A DNA stretch of 64,000 nucleotides from Pomacea canaliculata (taxonomy: Eukaryota > Mollusca > Gastropoda > Architaenioglossa > Ampullariidae): the NCBI RefSeq assembly GCF_003073045.1, contig NC_037596.1, forward strand, positions 12,459,950 to 12,523,949, given 5' to 3'. The notes beneath the pieces are model-generated. The model did no database searches, had not been told where the DNA came from, and saw only the letters and a list, made by a program, of their open reading frames with translations. How positions within the stretch are numbered: position 1 is the first letter of the stretch; every line of letters begins with the position of its first letter. A program made the translations under genes and the position numbers. This document shows positions 53,904-64,000 of the stretch, in pieces.

Positions 53904-56900
53904 TGTTACACGAATAATAAACCAAATAATTCGTTATCGTAAAATCCATATTTCTCTCTCCTAACTGAATAACAATGGTTGAATCTACAAAAAAGAGACG
54001 AAGCACATATATTTGTCGTAGTGATAAGTACCTAAATTAATACAAATAGATGTATGCCCGATGTAAGGGAATGCATGCGTGAAGAAGTGAAGGTGTGAGC
54101 GAGGATAAGTAAATATTGGGTAAGTAGACGTATAAATCTTGAGTGAAACTGAGTAAAAACAGTCTCGTGCTCATAAATAATCCACCACTACATTTACAAT
54201 TTTCGTCACAGTTCAATCGTCAATGAACTCAATGAACTAACTAATATTTATTGGAGACTTCGTGTTATTCTATTCTCACTCTGTTGTTTTACAGTAAGTG
54301 GAATGTGCTGTGGTCCTTAACCACGAGAGGGTCAATTATGGGAGTAGTATCTTTTGGACTCATTGCCAATGCCAGCGTCCTTTCCCATTTCAAGAAATCC
54401 CTATTTTGAGATACATTTAGGGGTTTTCACTTGATGTCACGTATTCTCAGAAATACTAATTCTCTGTTACATATAAATCAAGATACTTGAAGAGCACTCC
54501 TAATGTTCTGCAGAAAATTTCGCTCACAAGGAAGTTAAATATTCTTTCAATTCTTGCAGCAAGATGAGATGAGTGAGTCACTGTTTCAATTTTGTGAGAG
54601 TAAAGGTTAAAGTCCAAGTAGTGTCATGATGGCGGCTTTGACAACGATTTCGAAATTAAACGAACGTTACAACTTCAAGGTTAGGGATGTTAACCCTGAC
54701 CAAAAGTCCTGATAGAAAGCTAATCATGCTGAGACCTCATAATCCCATCCGCAATGGAATTCACTGCATGCTCACCAGTAACATCGTTGTTTGGGCTTCA
54801 TCGCTGACTTTGGCTAGAGGTGCCTTGCATTCTGCAAAACATTAAAATAAATACTGAAATATATATTATAATACAACAAGCATCACTTAAATAATTCCTC
54901 TACTTCTACAAATGTTTTCGGCCAATCTAGAAGGACATATCTATATTCCGTATTTATTTATTATTTACTGGCCATGTCAGGTTCGATCGTTAGCATTTTC
55001 AAACACAGCTATGAACAGAAAGAAGAATGAAGACAATGATGATGTTGATGATGATGACATTGATGTGTCGTTTTATTACATACAAAATAGCGAATACACT
55101 CTTAACTTAAAGCCCTCATTGGCCATGATCCTAGTCTAAGTACAGATTAACTAAAGTGTTAACTCTAGGAAATATTTCCCGGTTCCTTCTTTAAATCAAG
55201 CTTTGAGTTGATGGCAAGTGCAAGTGGCTGTTGCACAGAACAGACTCTTATTTCACAGAAGAAAAGAAGAAAGTTGTTCACCATGAAGCCGTTATTCAAA
55301 AGTCAACTATGTCCCTACTGTCTTTCTGTCAACCCGTCTGTGTTACCTCGTCCGCCAGCACACTGCTTCATTCATTCATTTTCCCGCTCACTCGCACGTG
55401 CACCCGTCCATCCGTCTTTTTTTCTTTTTTATTGGCTCTGACATTATTCGCTGTAATATTTGACACTGACCTTTTTTTGCTCTCTTCTTTTCTTTGCGAA
55501 CGTCTCTTGCCGAAACATAGGTGTCGCCCCGTGAGTCATCAGCTCCAACTGACAACCAAAAAGAGTTTTTGTTATTGTAATTTTATATGTTACCTTATAG
55601 ATTGGTAAATTTGGAAAATCAGACTTAAAGTTTGTCAAGTTTAATACAAAGTTTGAAATGAACATTGTTCTGTTTGTCTCACCTTGTTTTTTCAATCGTT
55701 TTTTCTCTCGAACCTCAGGTGCAGACACGTAGGTATTCTCTTCTGCTCCCAATGATGCGTTACCTGAGTAACAGCAAAACGTTCCCATGAAATCCGACCA
55801 TGCTTTTGTCATTGTCAACAAAGAATTTCTTTACTGCTACTATAACCCCTGTCTTAAGTTTTTTTTCCCTTTGTCTGTGTCTTTTCCCTTCCACACATGC
55901 TTTTATCCACGGCATCACGTATCTTTGTGGCTTAATGAAGACATGTCACAATTGCTAATAAAAGAAAGGCCAAACACAACAGAGGTATGTCAAAGAAAGC
56001 AAGGGCACTGTGGCTTAACGTAGACATGTTCATTACTTTTTTCCTACCAACAACAAAGGCGATAAAGGAGGACCAGCTATGATTATTATCTATATTCTTT
56101 TTATAGATGTAAGGCTTAAAAAACAATTTTTCTTCCAAGATATCCTATGCATTCATTTGAAAGTTACATCAAACTGATTCATTAAAGTCCTACTGAAGCC
56201 AGAGTAAAATAAAGGTCCTATGATAGCTCACGAGAAACATGATGAACATCAGCAGCAGTGACTCGTGTCTGCGCGTGCTGTGAGCGTGGAGGGCGAGCTG
56301 GCATCTCCGACATGGTCAGTGGAGGAAGAGGGTCTCGGGTGGGAGGACTACACGTGTGGATGGCGTGGTTGTTGTTGTTAACAGCTCCACTCGTTTCATA
56401 CACATCATTGACAATCATACCTACAAAGAAAAGAAAATGTCTGTATTAAAAGAATAAATATCCCGCAGACTGAAAAAAAGCCTTAATGACGATTGTAGCC
56501 TTGTAAGATTAGTTCTCTTCAAAAAGAGCGTGGGAGTTAGAGAACATAATTCTACTTCTTTCTTGGAACTCTTTTTTTTTTCTTTTTTTTTCGTTTTCTT
56601 TAAGAAAGCAAAACAAAAAATGAAGTTTAAAAAATGGACTAATTTAATGTAATAAAGATAGAACTAATAATATAGTTTATAATCACTTACTTGCACAACT
56701 TCCTCGTCGATTATCATTCGATCCACGGTTTCCAACTGTATGTCTACAGTTTGATTAAAAAATATTGTATGTTCAAAGAGTACAAATATACCTATTGCTT
56801 TTAATCAAAAAAATATAAGGCTTTTATTCTGGTAATTGAAGATTTATAGATGAACTGTAAATTTTGTTTTTAATATTAATATTAGTAATTAAGCAAAGAT

Positions 56901-59900
56901 GTCTACAACTTTGAATGACATTTAACAAAGACATTTACAAACTTTTTATGTAATCTTAATCAGATTAAAAAGCATTTTATTGAATTCCGTTCAGGATGCC
57001 ATCTTTTTCCATAATAATAATATTAGTACTCAAAACTGATAATCAGCACATTACTCTGTATACTATGTGTATTTATGATGTGTACTCCATCTATAAATAA
57101 ATCTTCGTGATCATTTTTATAATTCCCAGTTCACAAGCATGTGGGTTTCGAATACATGTGAACCCAGCAATAATATTAAAAGATTAGTTATGGCATAACG
57201 CGTTTTTCAGTTGTCTTTCCCCGTGAGTACAAGAGGAAGGAAGCACCTCATGCTCATTAAGGTGTTACGCATGCGTGGAAAATGACAATATTGCGTGAAT
57301 GTCCGAAGGAAATCGATAAAAGTCTTTTAAAAGATTTAAGTGAGATGGAGATACTTTACAGAAACTCGTTTTACAAACCTTATAAACAAATCAAGACGGT
57401 CAGTCGAATCATAGTGACTTTACCTAGGGGATAGTGCGCTAGGGATGATCTACCTGTCCACGTGTACCTGTCCAGCCAGACAATGGGCAAGCAAGAAAGT
57501 CATGCAGCAGATAGAAGCTATCGGGAACATTCATTAATTCAGCAATCATTCAAGTAAGTCCTTATGTCGTGAATGAGTGTATGAAGTCATAAAAAATACA
57601 AACCTATTTGTCTCCACTGATCCTGTTGGCCACATTGGAAACACAAACGCAAAGCAATATCAGAATAAAACTAAACACAATCAGGTCTCTTAATCGACAA
57701 ACAATTTATACATGAAATTAAATTATCTACTAAAGATCTGAGAACAAGAGCAGTACAATTGTAAATAATGTCGAACAGTCAAAGATCATACAATAATCCC
57801 AAAATAAAATACCTTTATAGGGCCTTTCTACCATATGTCTTTATGCAAAAGGCAGATAACTCCACACCCTCCTCCTCGAGCTTCATTGGTTGCATTGATT
57901 ACAATATTGCCCCACTATACTGCCATCGTCTTCACGGTCTTGCCCCAAAAATACCTTGGCAAGTAATGACTAATCGAGTCTACTAGTGTTTCCTTCCTCT
58001 GTGTGCCACCCATCAGACGGGAGAAATTCATCGACAGCTAGTTTCATCCTCAGGCCCCATGCTCGGACTTGTTTTTCTCTGTCTCTTCGAACTGTGCTTA
58101 CATCAAAAGCCTTCAAATTCAGTCTCGAATTTTTTTTTAAAAGAAAAACCTTGCAAAATTGGGCGTACAATTCTGATTATTCCTCGACTCTTCATATACT
58201 CACTCTTTATGGTCTCATCTGTCTGCTAAAGATTAAGTTTATTGTAGAGCTGACTGTGGGTTTGTTTATAGCTTTTTGTGTTTATCGCTTTGATGTTATA
58301 TCCGGGTGAATAAATTCCCTTTACACATCCAATCATAATTAGTAATTTTACAACGAATGAACTAAGAGTAGAAAGAAAACAAGCACGTAGCCGCCTTCAG
58401 AAAAATCATTGCTTTAAAAATGTTTTTTTCTTGTATCTTAGCCTGAAGGAATAATAGATGTGAGCTTAATATGTTTATAACAGCAGGCGGCTAATAGTTT
58501 TAGGAAGACTGGATTCTATATTCCATCCTTACGATCAATCATTAAGACTGCAACATCTTGTAGATCGAAACCTATTTCTATTGGTTTTCTCTTAAAGAGT
58601 GAAAAAAATTTCTTCTTTCTTCTAGGGTGGAGCTAGTGACCGGTGACCCAACGAAGCCAATGAAATTAAATTAGAAAACTTCCTAGATATAACACAACAT
58701 AAATCAGAACAGCTCAGGGAAGAGTTAGGCAATCACTGGCCACACATGCACACATGCACATCTAAGTGAACCACTAAAGGTAATTATCATCTATCAACCG
58801 GACACAAAGTAATTTTTTTCTATTCCTCATCTTATGACCTTTAATCAGTCTAAAGGTCTTGGGTATAGTACTCTTGGTTTAACCAGACCTAAGTCCATGC
58901 AGCTAATGAAGGATCAAGGAACAAATGAAACCTGTTATTGGGATGAAATGGTTTCTGGTTTTTCTAAATTAATGAGGTAAGTAGTTATTATCTAAACTCG
59001 AATCCAAAAATATGTTAATCATTGTTCGTGTGGGTGAAAACTTTAGAGTAACGCTTCTCACTGCAAGTGTTATTATGGAAAAAAGTACTTAGTAGTTATA
59101 AATAGACGTTTTGAACACGTGATAAACAATCTTCTGTACAGTTAGCATTTGTGAAAGTGGTAAGCTATTTTTAAGATAATATCTGTCAATTTCGTCTTTG
59201 CCATTGTCATCGTCGTTAGCGTCATCATCACCACAAAATCAATCATATGTAGTAGTTTAACACCATTAATAACGGTTTAGACGTGTATTACATATAGTAG
59301 TTCTGTGTAATCAATGTGACTAGAATCCAAAAAAATAAAGAAATACCCGAGTTTCACCATCTGGTAAATTGGACTGTGTTACTTTTTGGAAAAAAATATT
59401 ATTGAAATCTAGACACAAATAATATCGCGATGTTTATAGAGAAAGAGAGAGACAGCAATAACTTTTTTTCCTACCACTACTTTTAAAAAGTCTTACCATA
59501 TCTCTTCTCTGTGACCTTTTTAATTGCAAGAGAACTAGCAACAGCGATCAAAACAACAGCAGCCACAATGCCGCACACGAGTATGATGTTGATTGTCTTC
59601 CATAAAGTTAATGCTGGCGATTGCTCTGGCGCTGAAACAACAAAATAATTATATTTCCTAATGTGTACATTCTTCGTGTACATTGTCATAGCTTACAAAT
59701 AGGTTTTATTCAATGTTCATACATCACACTATTTTATGCTAATGTGATCGTCGCGTTAAGTATTAAGAACATTTTTCTTTAGAAAATTACAGTACATATA
59801 AAAATAAAGCTTTTATCATCTTTCAAAAGAGTGTATACGCACACGTGTGATTTAATTTTGCATTGAGGGTTTTTTTTATATAGCATTGCTCAAGTACCAT

Positions 59901-62900
59901 TTCTGGTATCAAAATATATATATATAGCAGTAGTTATGTTTTTGCTTATAGTTGCTAACTAACTAACTGAGGCTCTTAACATCCCACATCACAACATTGC
60001 ATGACAAGGCAAATATACAAGTATAATTTTATTACTCATGTCTAAAATCTATTTCGTGAACTTAAACAACTGGCCACAAATGATCCATTAAGACGATTAA
60101 GTAATTAATATTTTTTAAAAAGTGTACTTACTTAACTTATCTAAGACAATGAAAGTTGTGTTGGAAGAACCCCAGTCATTGCTTAGTGTCAATGTCCAGT
60201 TTCCACTGAAACTATCTTCTCTCTTGAGCTGAAGACTCAGGACGAGGTCAGGTGGATTCCCAGTAAGGATACAGTTCACTTCGCTCTCGGTGTTATGTTG
60301 TAAAGTGAGAGATGTCAAGAGACATCTATTGACTGCTGTGGTGTGAGCCTTGACACCAAACGTTATAGTGTCAACATCAGGATCAACAGTTTTCGTTGAC
60401 TTGTCAACAAACTGAGGACGACCTGGGCAATTAAAAGAAGAAACCTTCTTAGAAGTTAGGTTATTATGAATCTTTTCATTCTAAAATGTGTTTAAAGTGT
60501 AAGCTTTTTTTAAAAAAAAAATTCATTTTAACACTAAAATCTTTGTTGCCCCCAAAAAATCTATTTAAAAAAATTGTAGTTTTTGTTAGCAGTTTTTTTC
60601 TGAAGTTTTAAGTCTAATGTATTGAAAGTATTCTTGATATTGTAAAAACACGTTTTTAAATAATATTTTTCGAGCAAAATTTCACTCATTTTCTTGGTGA
60701 GAATATTACTTTCCAATATTAATGATCTTGAAGCACATCTCTTAAAATTTCTTTCCATGTTTACTGATCGCATAAAATATTAACTAGAAAATTTTGATAA
60801 TTATCACACCACACAGGCACCACGTTCGCATACTTTCATTAAATTTAAACAACGATCGTTTTACATAGGATGGTCCCTGCCCAAAGGGACAATATAAATA
60901 TAGACATTAGTCAACAAAGAACAACAAATATCAAATCAACAAATATCGAAACAGGCCACACTTCTATCGCAACGGTCACACCACACTATTTAGCTCACTA
61001 GCATGTTTTCTGTGTTTGCAAATCTTGTCAGCTCTTTGCGTCCTTGTATAAATACACTGTTGTGCTGAAGGTTTAGACATTAAGTTTGTTTACTTACATT
61101 TGACGAGGATTGTCACGGATCTATTATGTTGCGACCCGTTGCCTTCACACCTGACGACTGGCCAGTCATCTTCACACCGGGCAGTAAGAGAGTAGCTAAG
61201 GTGTCCTTCAGAACTAGAGGAATTCAGCTTAGTTCCATGTTTATCCAGCAAACAGAAGTGAGCTGGAGGATTGCCCTTCTCAAATAAGCAGAAGACATTG
61301 ACTACCTGACCCTCATCGATGGTGACATTATCGCCCCCGTCCACAGTCAGACTCTTGACATTGGGTGGGTCTGCACACATACAAACACTACAGAAGAATA
61401 TGACAGAGGGAAAAAGAATAAAACAGTAATATGTTGTGATTATTTATGCCTTTTTATCTGTTTAATAAATGTCAGATGCATGGAATTTTCGCCTACCACA
61501 CACCTTGTCTAGGTAAAGATTCTTATAAGTGTAAAACTGTTTGGATGATTACTATGACGATGTATTATTACAGGTAAATTATTCATATTTTTGTAGGTGT
61601 ACATGCGATTTGTTGTGTACATAGTTTCGTGTTACTAATATTCTTTATTAATTATTGTTAATTTAGGAATGAAGGCTGAATGTGTCTTAAGCACTGTAAC
61701 AAAAGCATGTGTATAAATGTAATGCACAAGTGACAGGTTTCATAAGTATTTTTCATAACAACAGGCCACACAATGCAAGTTCATCTTCAAACTTCCCTAC
61801 TTGTCTTCGTCTCCAGACTCACGATACCCTTGGGTCTCATTGCTCTATTCCACTTTGCGTTTTTTTGAAATTTATCTTTCATTAGTTATGTCAAGGACCA
61901 GTTCGTGCCTCCGTGATTTTTAGATTATTTTAAACCCATTGCAACTGACGGAGTGCAAGTGTATGTTGAATGTATGGGAGAATGAATGTGAACATTAGAT
62001 GGGAAAGAGTTAACTGTGACACAAAGCGGCTGGTGAACCCCCTTCACCAGAAGGTTTTGGGGGAGACGAGGTATGACGATTACTCAGGCCTTGGATACCA
62101 AAGGAAGAAGACCTGCCCGAGTCACGACATGTAAATCTCGCGAGTTGAGATCATAGTAGAGCAGGGATGTGTCCATCGATGCTGGATGCGGCGCGATACT
62201 GACCCCTTGTGAATAAACCTCACCTGTTCGCGGTTTTTATTATAGGGGGTGATTGAGCTGAAGCCCTTCTGAAGGAGGAAGAATAACCTCCCCAGACTAT
62301 CCCTTGGTCGCCTTTGGTCCAACACCCAGCAGCACATGGGCTAGGAGCACCGTTAGCCCCATGACGTCACCGTGGAATACCTCTGCTATGACCCCGGACA
62401 CCACCTGACATCACGGCCAGTGTGTATACGGCGTTCGCGTGTCGTCAACCGCTGAGTCACGCGGGGGAGTCCTTACCCCCACCCCTCCTCGGGGAAGGAT
62501 TAACCGATTCTATGTGAATTGTATTTATGTGATGTGGATTCTAGTTGGCTGGAGATGCGTACAGCGACAACCCCAAGATAGTGGGGCTATGAACTGTGAG
62601 TAACGTAAACAACGATTGCTAGAGCGGTTATAAGGCAGGTAACTGAGCCGAAACATTAGAACTGGAACCTTATTACTCAACAGTAGAAGAGAGTACGAGG
62701 AGTGTCAAATCTTCATACTTCATACTTTTCTGAGATTGATCGTGGGAAGTATCCCGGATGCAAACATTGCATATCTCGTTTAGATTTTCGTTACCTGTGT
62801 TAGGGTAAATTGTTATGAATACGTATTTTTGTCGTAGTCTGGAAATCCCACAGCAACTCGATAACACAATTAACATGATGTGGACAGCCTCAGGCAATCG

Positions 62901-64000
62901 TTTTGCCGTGTGTTGAAAGAACGCGCACGTGTCTGGTTCTAGTGTGTTTGAACCATATATATATATATAAATCATGAGTTGATATTATTTTCTTCAGATA
63001 TCGTTTACCTCCCAGTGACAAGTCACGTTTAGACTAGGTCACTAGTAGCGTTTGATACAGCAGCCGACTAAATTGTAAAAGGAAATTATAAGTTCCCTAA
63101 GGGAGTACAGCTTCTTAGGGAGTTCGTCACCTTGATGACTTTATTCAGCAAACTGCTACAAACATAGACGGAGCAAAACAATAGATAACACTAAGTGCTT
63201 ATAAATCGACAGTATCTTAAAAGATCTTAGGTATTAGAGATGTAAAGATCACAATCTTCACAATCGTGCACAAAAAAAGTCTGAAAAATGAAGAATAAGT
63301 ATACATCGTGGTCTCAGTCTCTTGTTACAGTTCCCCAAAGTGTGTAGCTGCAACTTATAGGCTATTTATTTAATCCATAGAAAAATATGTTTAAGTTTAG
63401 ATAGGACTAAAACACGACTATCTCCACATCAAAACTAATGGTATTTGTATGAATATCAAAGCTAAGAGCAAGAATAAAGATAGACTGGGAGAATATACAG
63501 AAAAATTGTCTGCCATCGTTAACCTATAAAATCGAAAGTATTCCAAAAGTTACTATTTATTTAGTTACATTATATTCGATGAAACACAAATTTATGAAAC
63601 AAACTAATCAACACATCTTAATAAACGTCTTAGTACTGATCCTTTGTACCTACTAAAGGTTGCACTAATTTATAAACATTTAAATAATGTAGTTGAATGT
63701 TTTTCATTACTTACACAACACCTCAACACGTATCAGTCGGGTAGGTTTGGGAAGTTCACCTCTGGCAGTGGAGATTATCATCGCACTCAGTGACCTGGTG
63801 ACGACCTGAGAGATGTAGATGTCTAAAGCCACCACAGAGCTGCTCACGTGTCGTTGTTCCCAGTAGCAGGTAACTCCTGTCCTCGCACTCAAGTCCTTCT
63901 TAAACTCGCTAGTATAGTTTTTGCCGTAAAATAATACACATACAGTTCTCAAAACGTTTTCTTCACAAACCTCATAAAGAGCGTTAAACGTGTCTGTAGC
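53714..64000 (-). CDS. Receptor 2: paralogue of receptor 1, 5' end beyond the window, one extra base before the ITIM
   Basis: Minus-strand exons: 64000(+)-63715 (Ig1, partial), 61370-61098 (Ig2), 60422-60132 (Ig3), 59631-59497 (membrane), 56735-56691, 56420-56232, 55763-55683, 55548-55471, 54831-54776 and 53903-53714. Exon count, order and phases equal those of receptor 1, and five of its tail exons have the same or nearly the same length. The tail carries NDVYETS, PARPPR, two TYVSA motifs, ITIM LIYGDL and ITSM TEYADI. In the last exon, however, an AAAA run (53880-53883) adds one base compared with receptor 1. The spliced frame would then stop shortly before the ITIM, while the ITIM/ITSM frame stays open and conserved. 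This is either a young frameshift or a sequence error. Confidence 0.75.
54776..54831 (-). CDS. Receptor 2 56-base tail exon
   Basis: Phase 1 in, phase 0 out, the same length as receptor 1 exon 10. Encodes ECKAPLAKVSDEAQTTMLL. It has lost the VYETD tyrosine found in receptor 1. Confidence 0.65.
55471..55548 (-). CDS. Receptor 2 tyrosine-repeat exon b
   Basis: 78 bases, phase 1. Encodes GADDSRGDTYVSARDVRKEK and KRAKK. Tandem partner of the preceding exon: identical TYVSA, then a basic end. Confidence 0.75.
55683..55763 (-). CDS. Receptor 2 tyrosine-repeat exon a
   Basis: 81 bases, phase 1. Encodes NASLGAEENTYVSAPEVREK and KRLKKQ. One of the duplicated TYxSA exons. Confidence 0.75.
56232..56420 (-). 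CDS. Receptor 2 tail exon with NDVYETS and PARPPR
   Basis: 189 bases, the same length as receptor 1 exon 7. Encodes MIVNDVYETSGAVNNNNHAI and later MSEMPARPPRSQHAQTR. The tyrosine and SH3-ligand motifs are conserved while the stretch between them is not, which points to selection on the motifs. Confidence 0.8.
56691..56735 (-). CDS. Receptor 2 45-base tail exon
   Basis: Between ACATACAG and GTAAGT, phase 1. Encodes VGNRGSNDNRRGSCA. Counterpart of receptor 1 exon 6. Confidence 0.65.
56736..59496. other. Receptor 2 intron between membrane and tail exons
   Basis: 2.8 kb. A GC-richer stretch (about 57840-58310) may be an old transposon piece, but I could not identify it. No exon seen. Confidence 0.35.
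59497..59631 (-). CDS. Receptor 2 membrane-helix exon
   Basis: 135 bases, phase 1. Encodes PEQSPALTLWKTIN, then a helix IILVCGIVAAVVLIAVASSL and AIKKVTEKRY. It has a shorter stalk than receptor 1 and lacks its 11-residue repeat. Confidence 0.85.
60132..60422 (-). CDS. Receptor 2 Ig-like domain 3 exon
   Basis: 291 bases, phase 1. Encodes RPQFVDKSTKTV, FGVKAHTTAVNRCLLTSL, VNCILTGNPPDLVLSLQL and GNWTLTLSNDWGSSNTTF. The donor is GTAAGT after TTAA. It is homologous to receptor 1 exon 4. Confidence 0.85.
61098..61370 (-). CDS. Receptor 2 Ig-like domain 2 exon
   Basis: 273 bases, phase 1. Encodes VKSLTVDGGDNVTIDEGQVV, then VFCLFEKGNPPAHFCLLDKH and CEDDWPVVRCEGNGSQHN. Classical Ig cysteine pair. 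Clear homologue of receptor 1 exon 3. Confidence 0.85.
61740..62700. repeat. GC-rich insertion-like block in receptor 2 intron, unidentified
   Basis: About 0.9 kb, much more GC-rich than the surrounding intron, with phrases such as CCCCCACCCCTCCTCGGGG and GCGATACTGACCCC. The composition change is sharp. No coding domain, terminal repeat or target duplication could be established, so the class is open. Confidence 0.4.
63715..64000 (-). CDS. Receptor 2 Ig-like domain 1 exon (cut by window edge)
   Basis: Open from the window edge to a GTAAGT donor. It encodes ATDTFNALYEVCEENVLRTV, CYWEQRHVSSSVVALDIYIS, QVVTRSLSAMI and IRVEVL. The QxxTRS(L/I)(S/T)A strand aligns with receptor 1 QLLTRSITAI. About 95 bases of the exon should lie beyond 64000. 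Confidence 0.75.

Noticed and set aside
55208-55608. Plus-strand open frames of 77 and 125 codons
   Set aside because: Antisense shadows of receptor 2 tail exon 55471-55548; the exon on the minus strand has matching phases and a paralogue.
57986-58309. Plus-strand frame in a receptor 2 intron
   Set aside because: It might be an old transposon piece, but I could match no domain, so no element is claimed.

Overview
The window looks like nuclear DNA of an invertebrate animal, most likely a mollusc and perhaps a gastropod. The DNA is AT-rich, the genes are cut into many small exons with consensus GT/AG borders, the introns are long, and decayed non-LTR retrotransposons and hAT-type DNA elements are scattered through it. 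The mollusc assignment is an inference from the style of the retrotransposons and the receptor family; no marker gene proves it. I see no prokaryotic genes, rRNA, tRNA or CRISPR.

The centre of interest is a cluster of related immunoglobulin-like (Ig) transmembrane receptors on the minus strand. Receptor 1 (20735 down to 8211) can be read from signal peptide to stop through 11 exons with matching phases. It predicts 610 residues: signal peptide, three Ig-like domains, a repeated stalk, one membrane helix and a long tyrosine-rich tail. The tail ends with an ITIM-type motif (LIYGDL) and an ITSM-type motif (TEYATI), the arrangement used by vertebrate inhibitory receptors such as Siglecs. Receptor 2 (from beyond 64000 down to 53714) has the same exon plan, but one extra base lies just ahead of its ITIM/ITSM. 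A third copy (42917 down to about 40180) keeps a signal peptide exon and a full Ig1 exon. Its tail exon is decayed and split by a short retroposed element, and no Ig2, Ig3 or membrane exon is visible.

A plus-strand gene (22516 to about 35313) lies head to head with receptor 1. It has a small ectodomain exon pair, a membrane helix and a short tail without ITIM. Its introns and tail exons are full of local tandem duplications, some of which copied exons.

Region by region: 0-1.5 kb, decayed DUF4806-like gene fragment (+). 2-8.2 kb, repeats and gene-free DNA. 8.2-20.7 kb, receptor 1, whose introns hold two LINE fragments and two hAT elements with 8-bp target duplications. 22.5-35.3 kb, plus-strand membrane gene with LINE fragments in its introns. 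37-38 kb, a duplicate of 2.9-3.9 kb. 39-43 kb, remnant receptor 3 and its 3' flank. 44.8-47.3 kb, weak candidate exons. 47.3-49.1 kb, a recent 0.92-kb tandem duplication. 50-53 kb, two more copies of the receptor 3' flank. 53.7-64 kb, receptor 2.

Together this reads as a locus where an inhibitory-type Ig receptor family has been duplicating, losing parts, exchanging sequence between copies and collecting transposons, next to a divergently transcribed membrane protein. The ITIM/ITSM reading comes from sequence motifs only; signalling is inferred.
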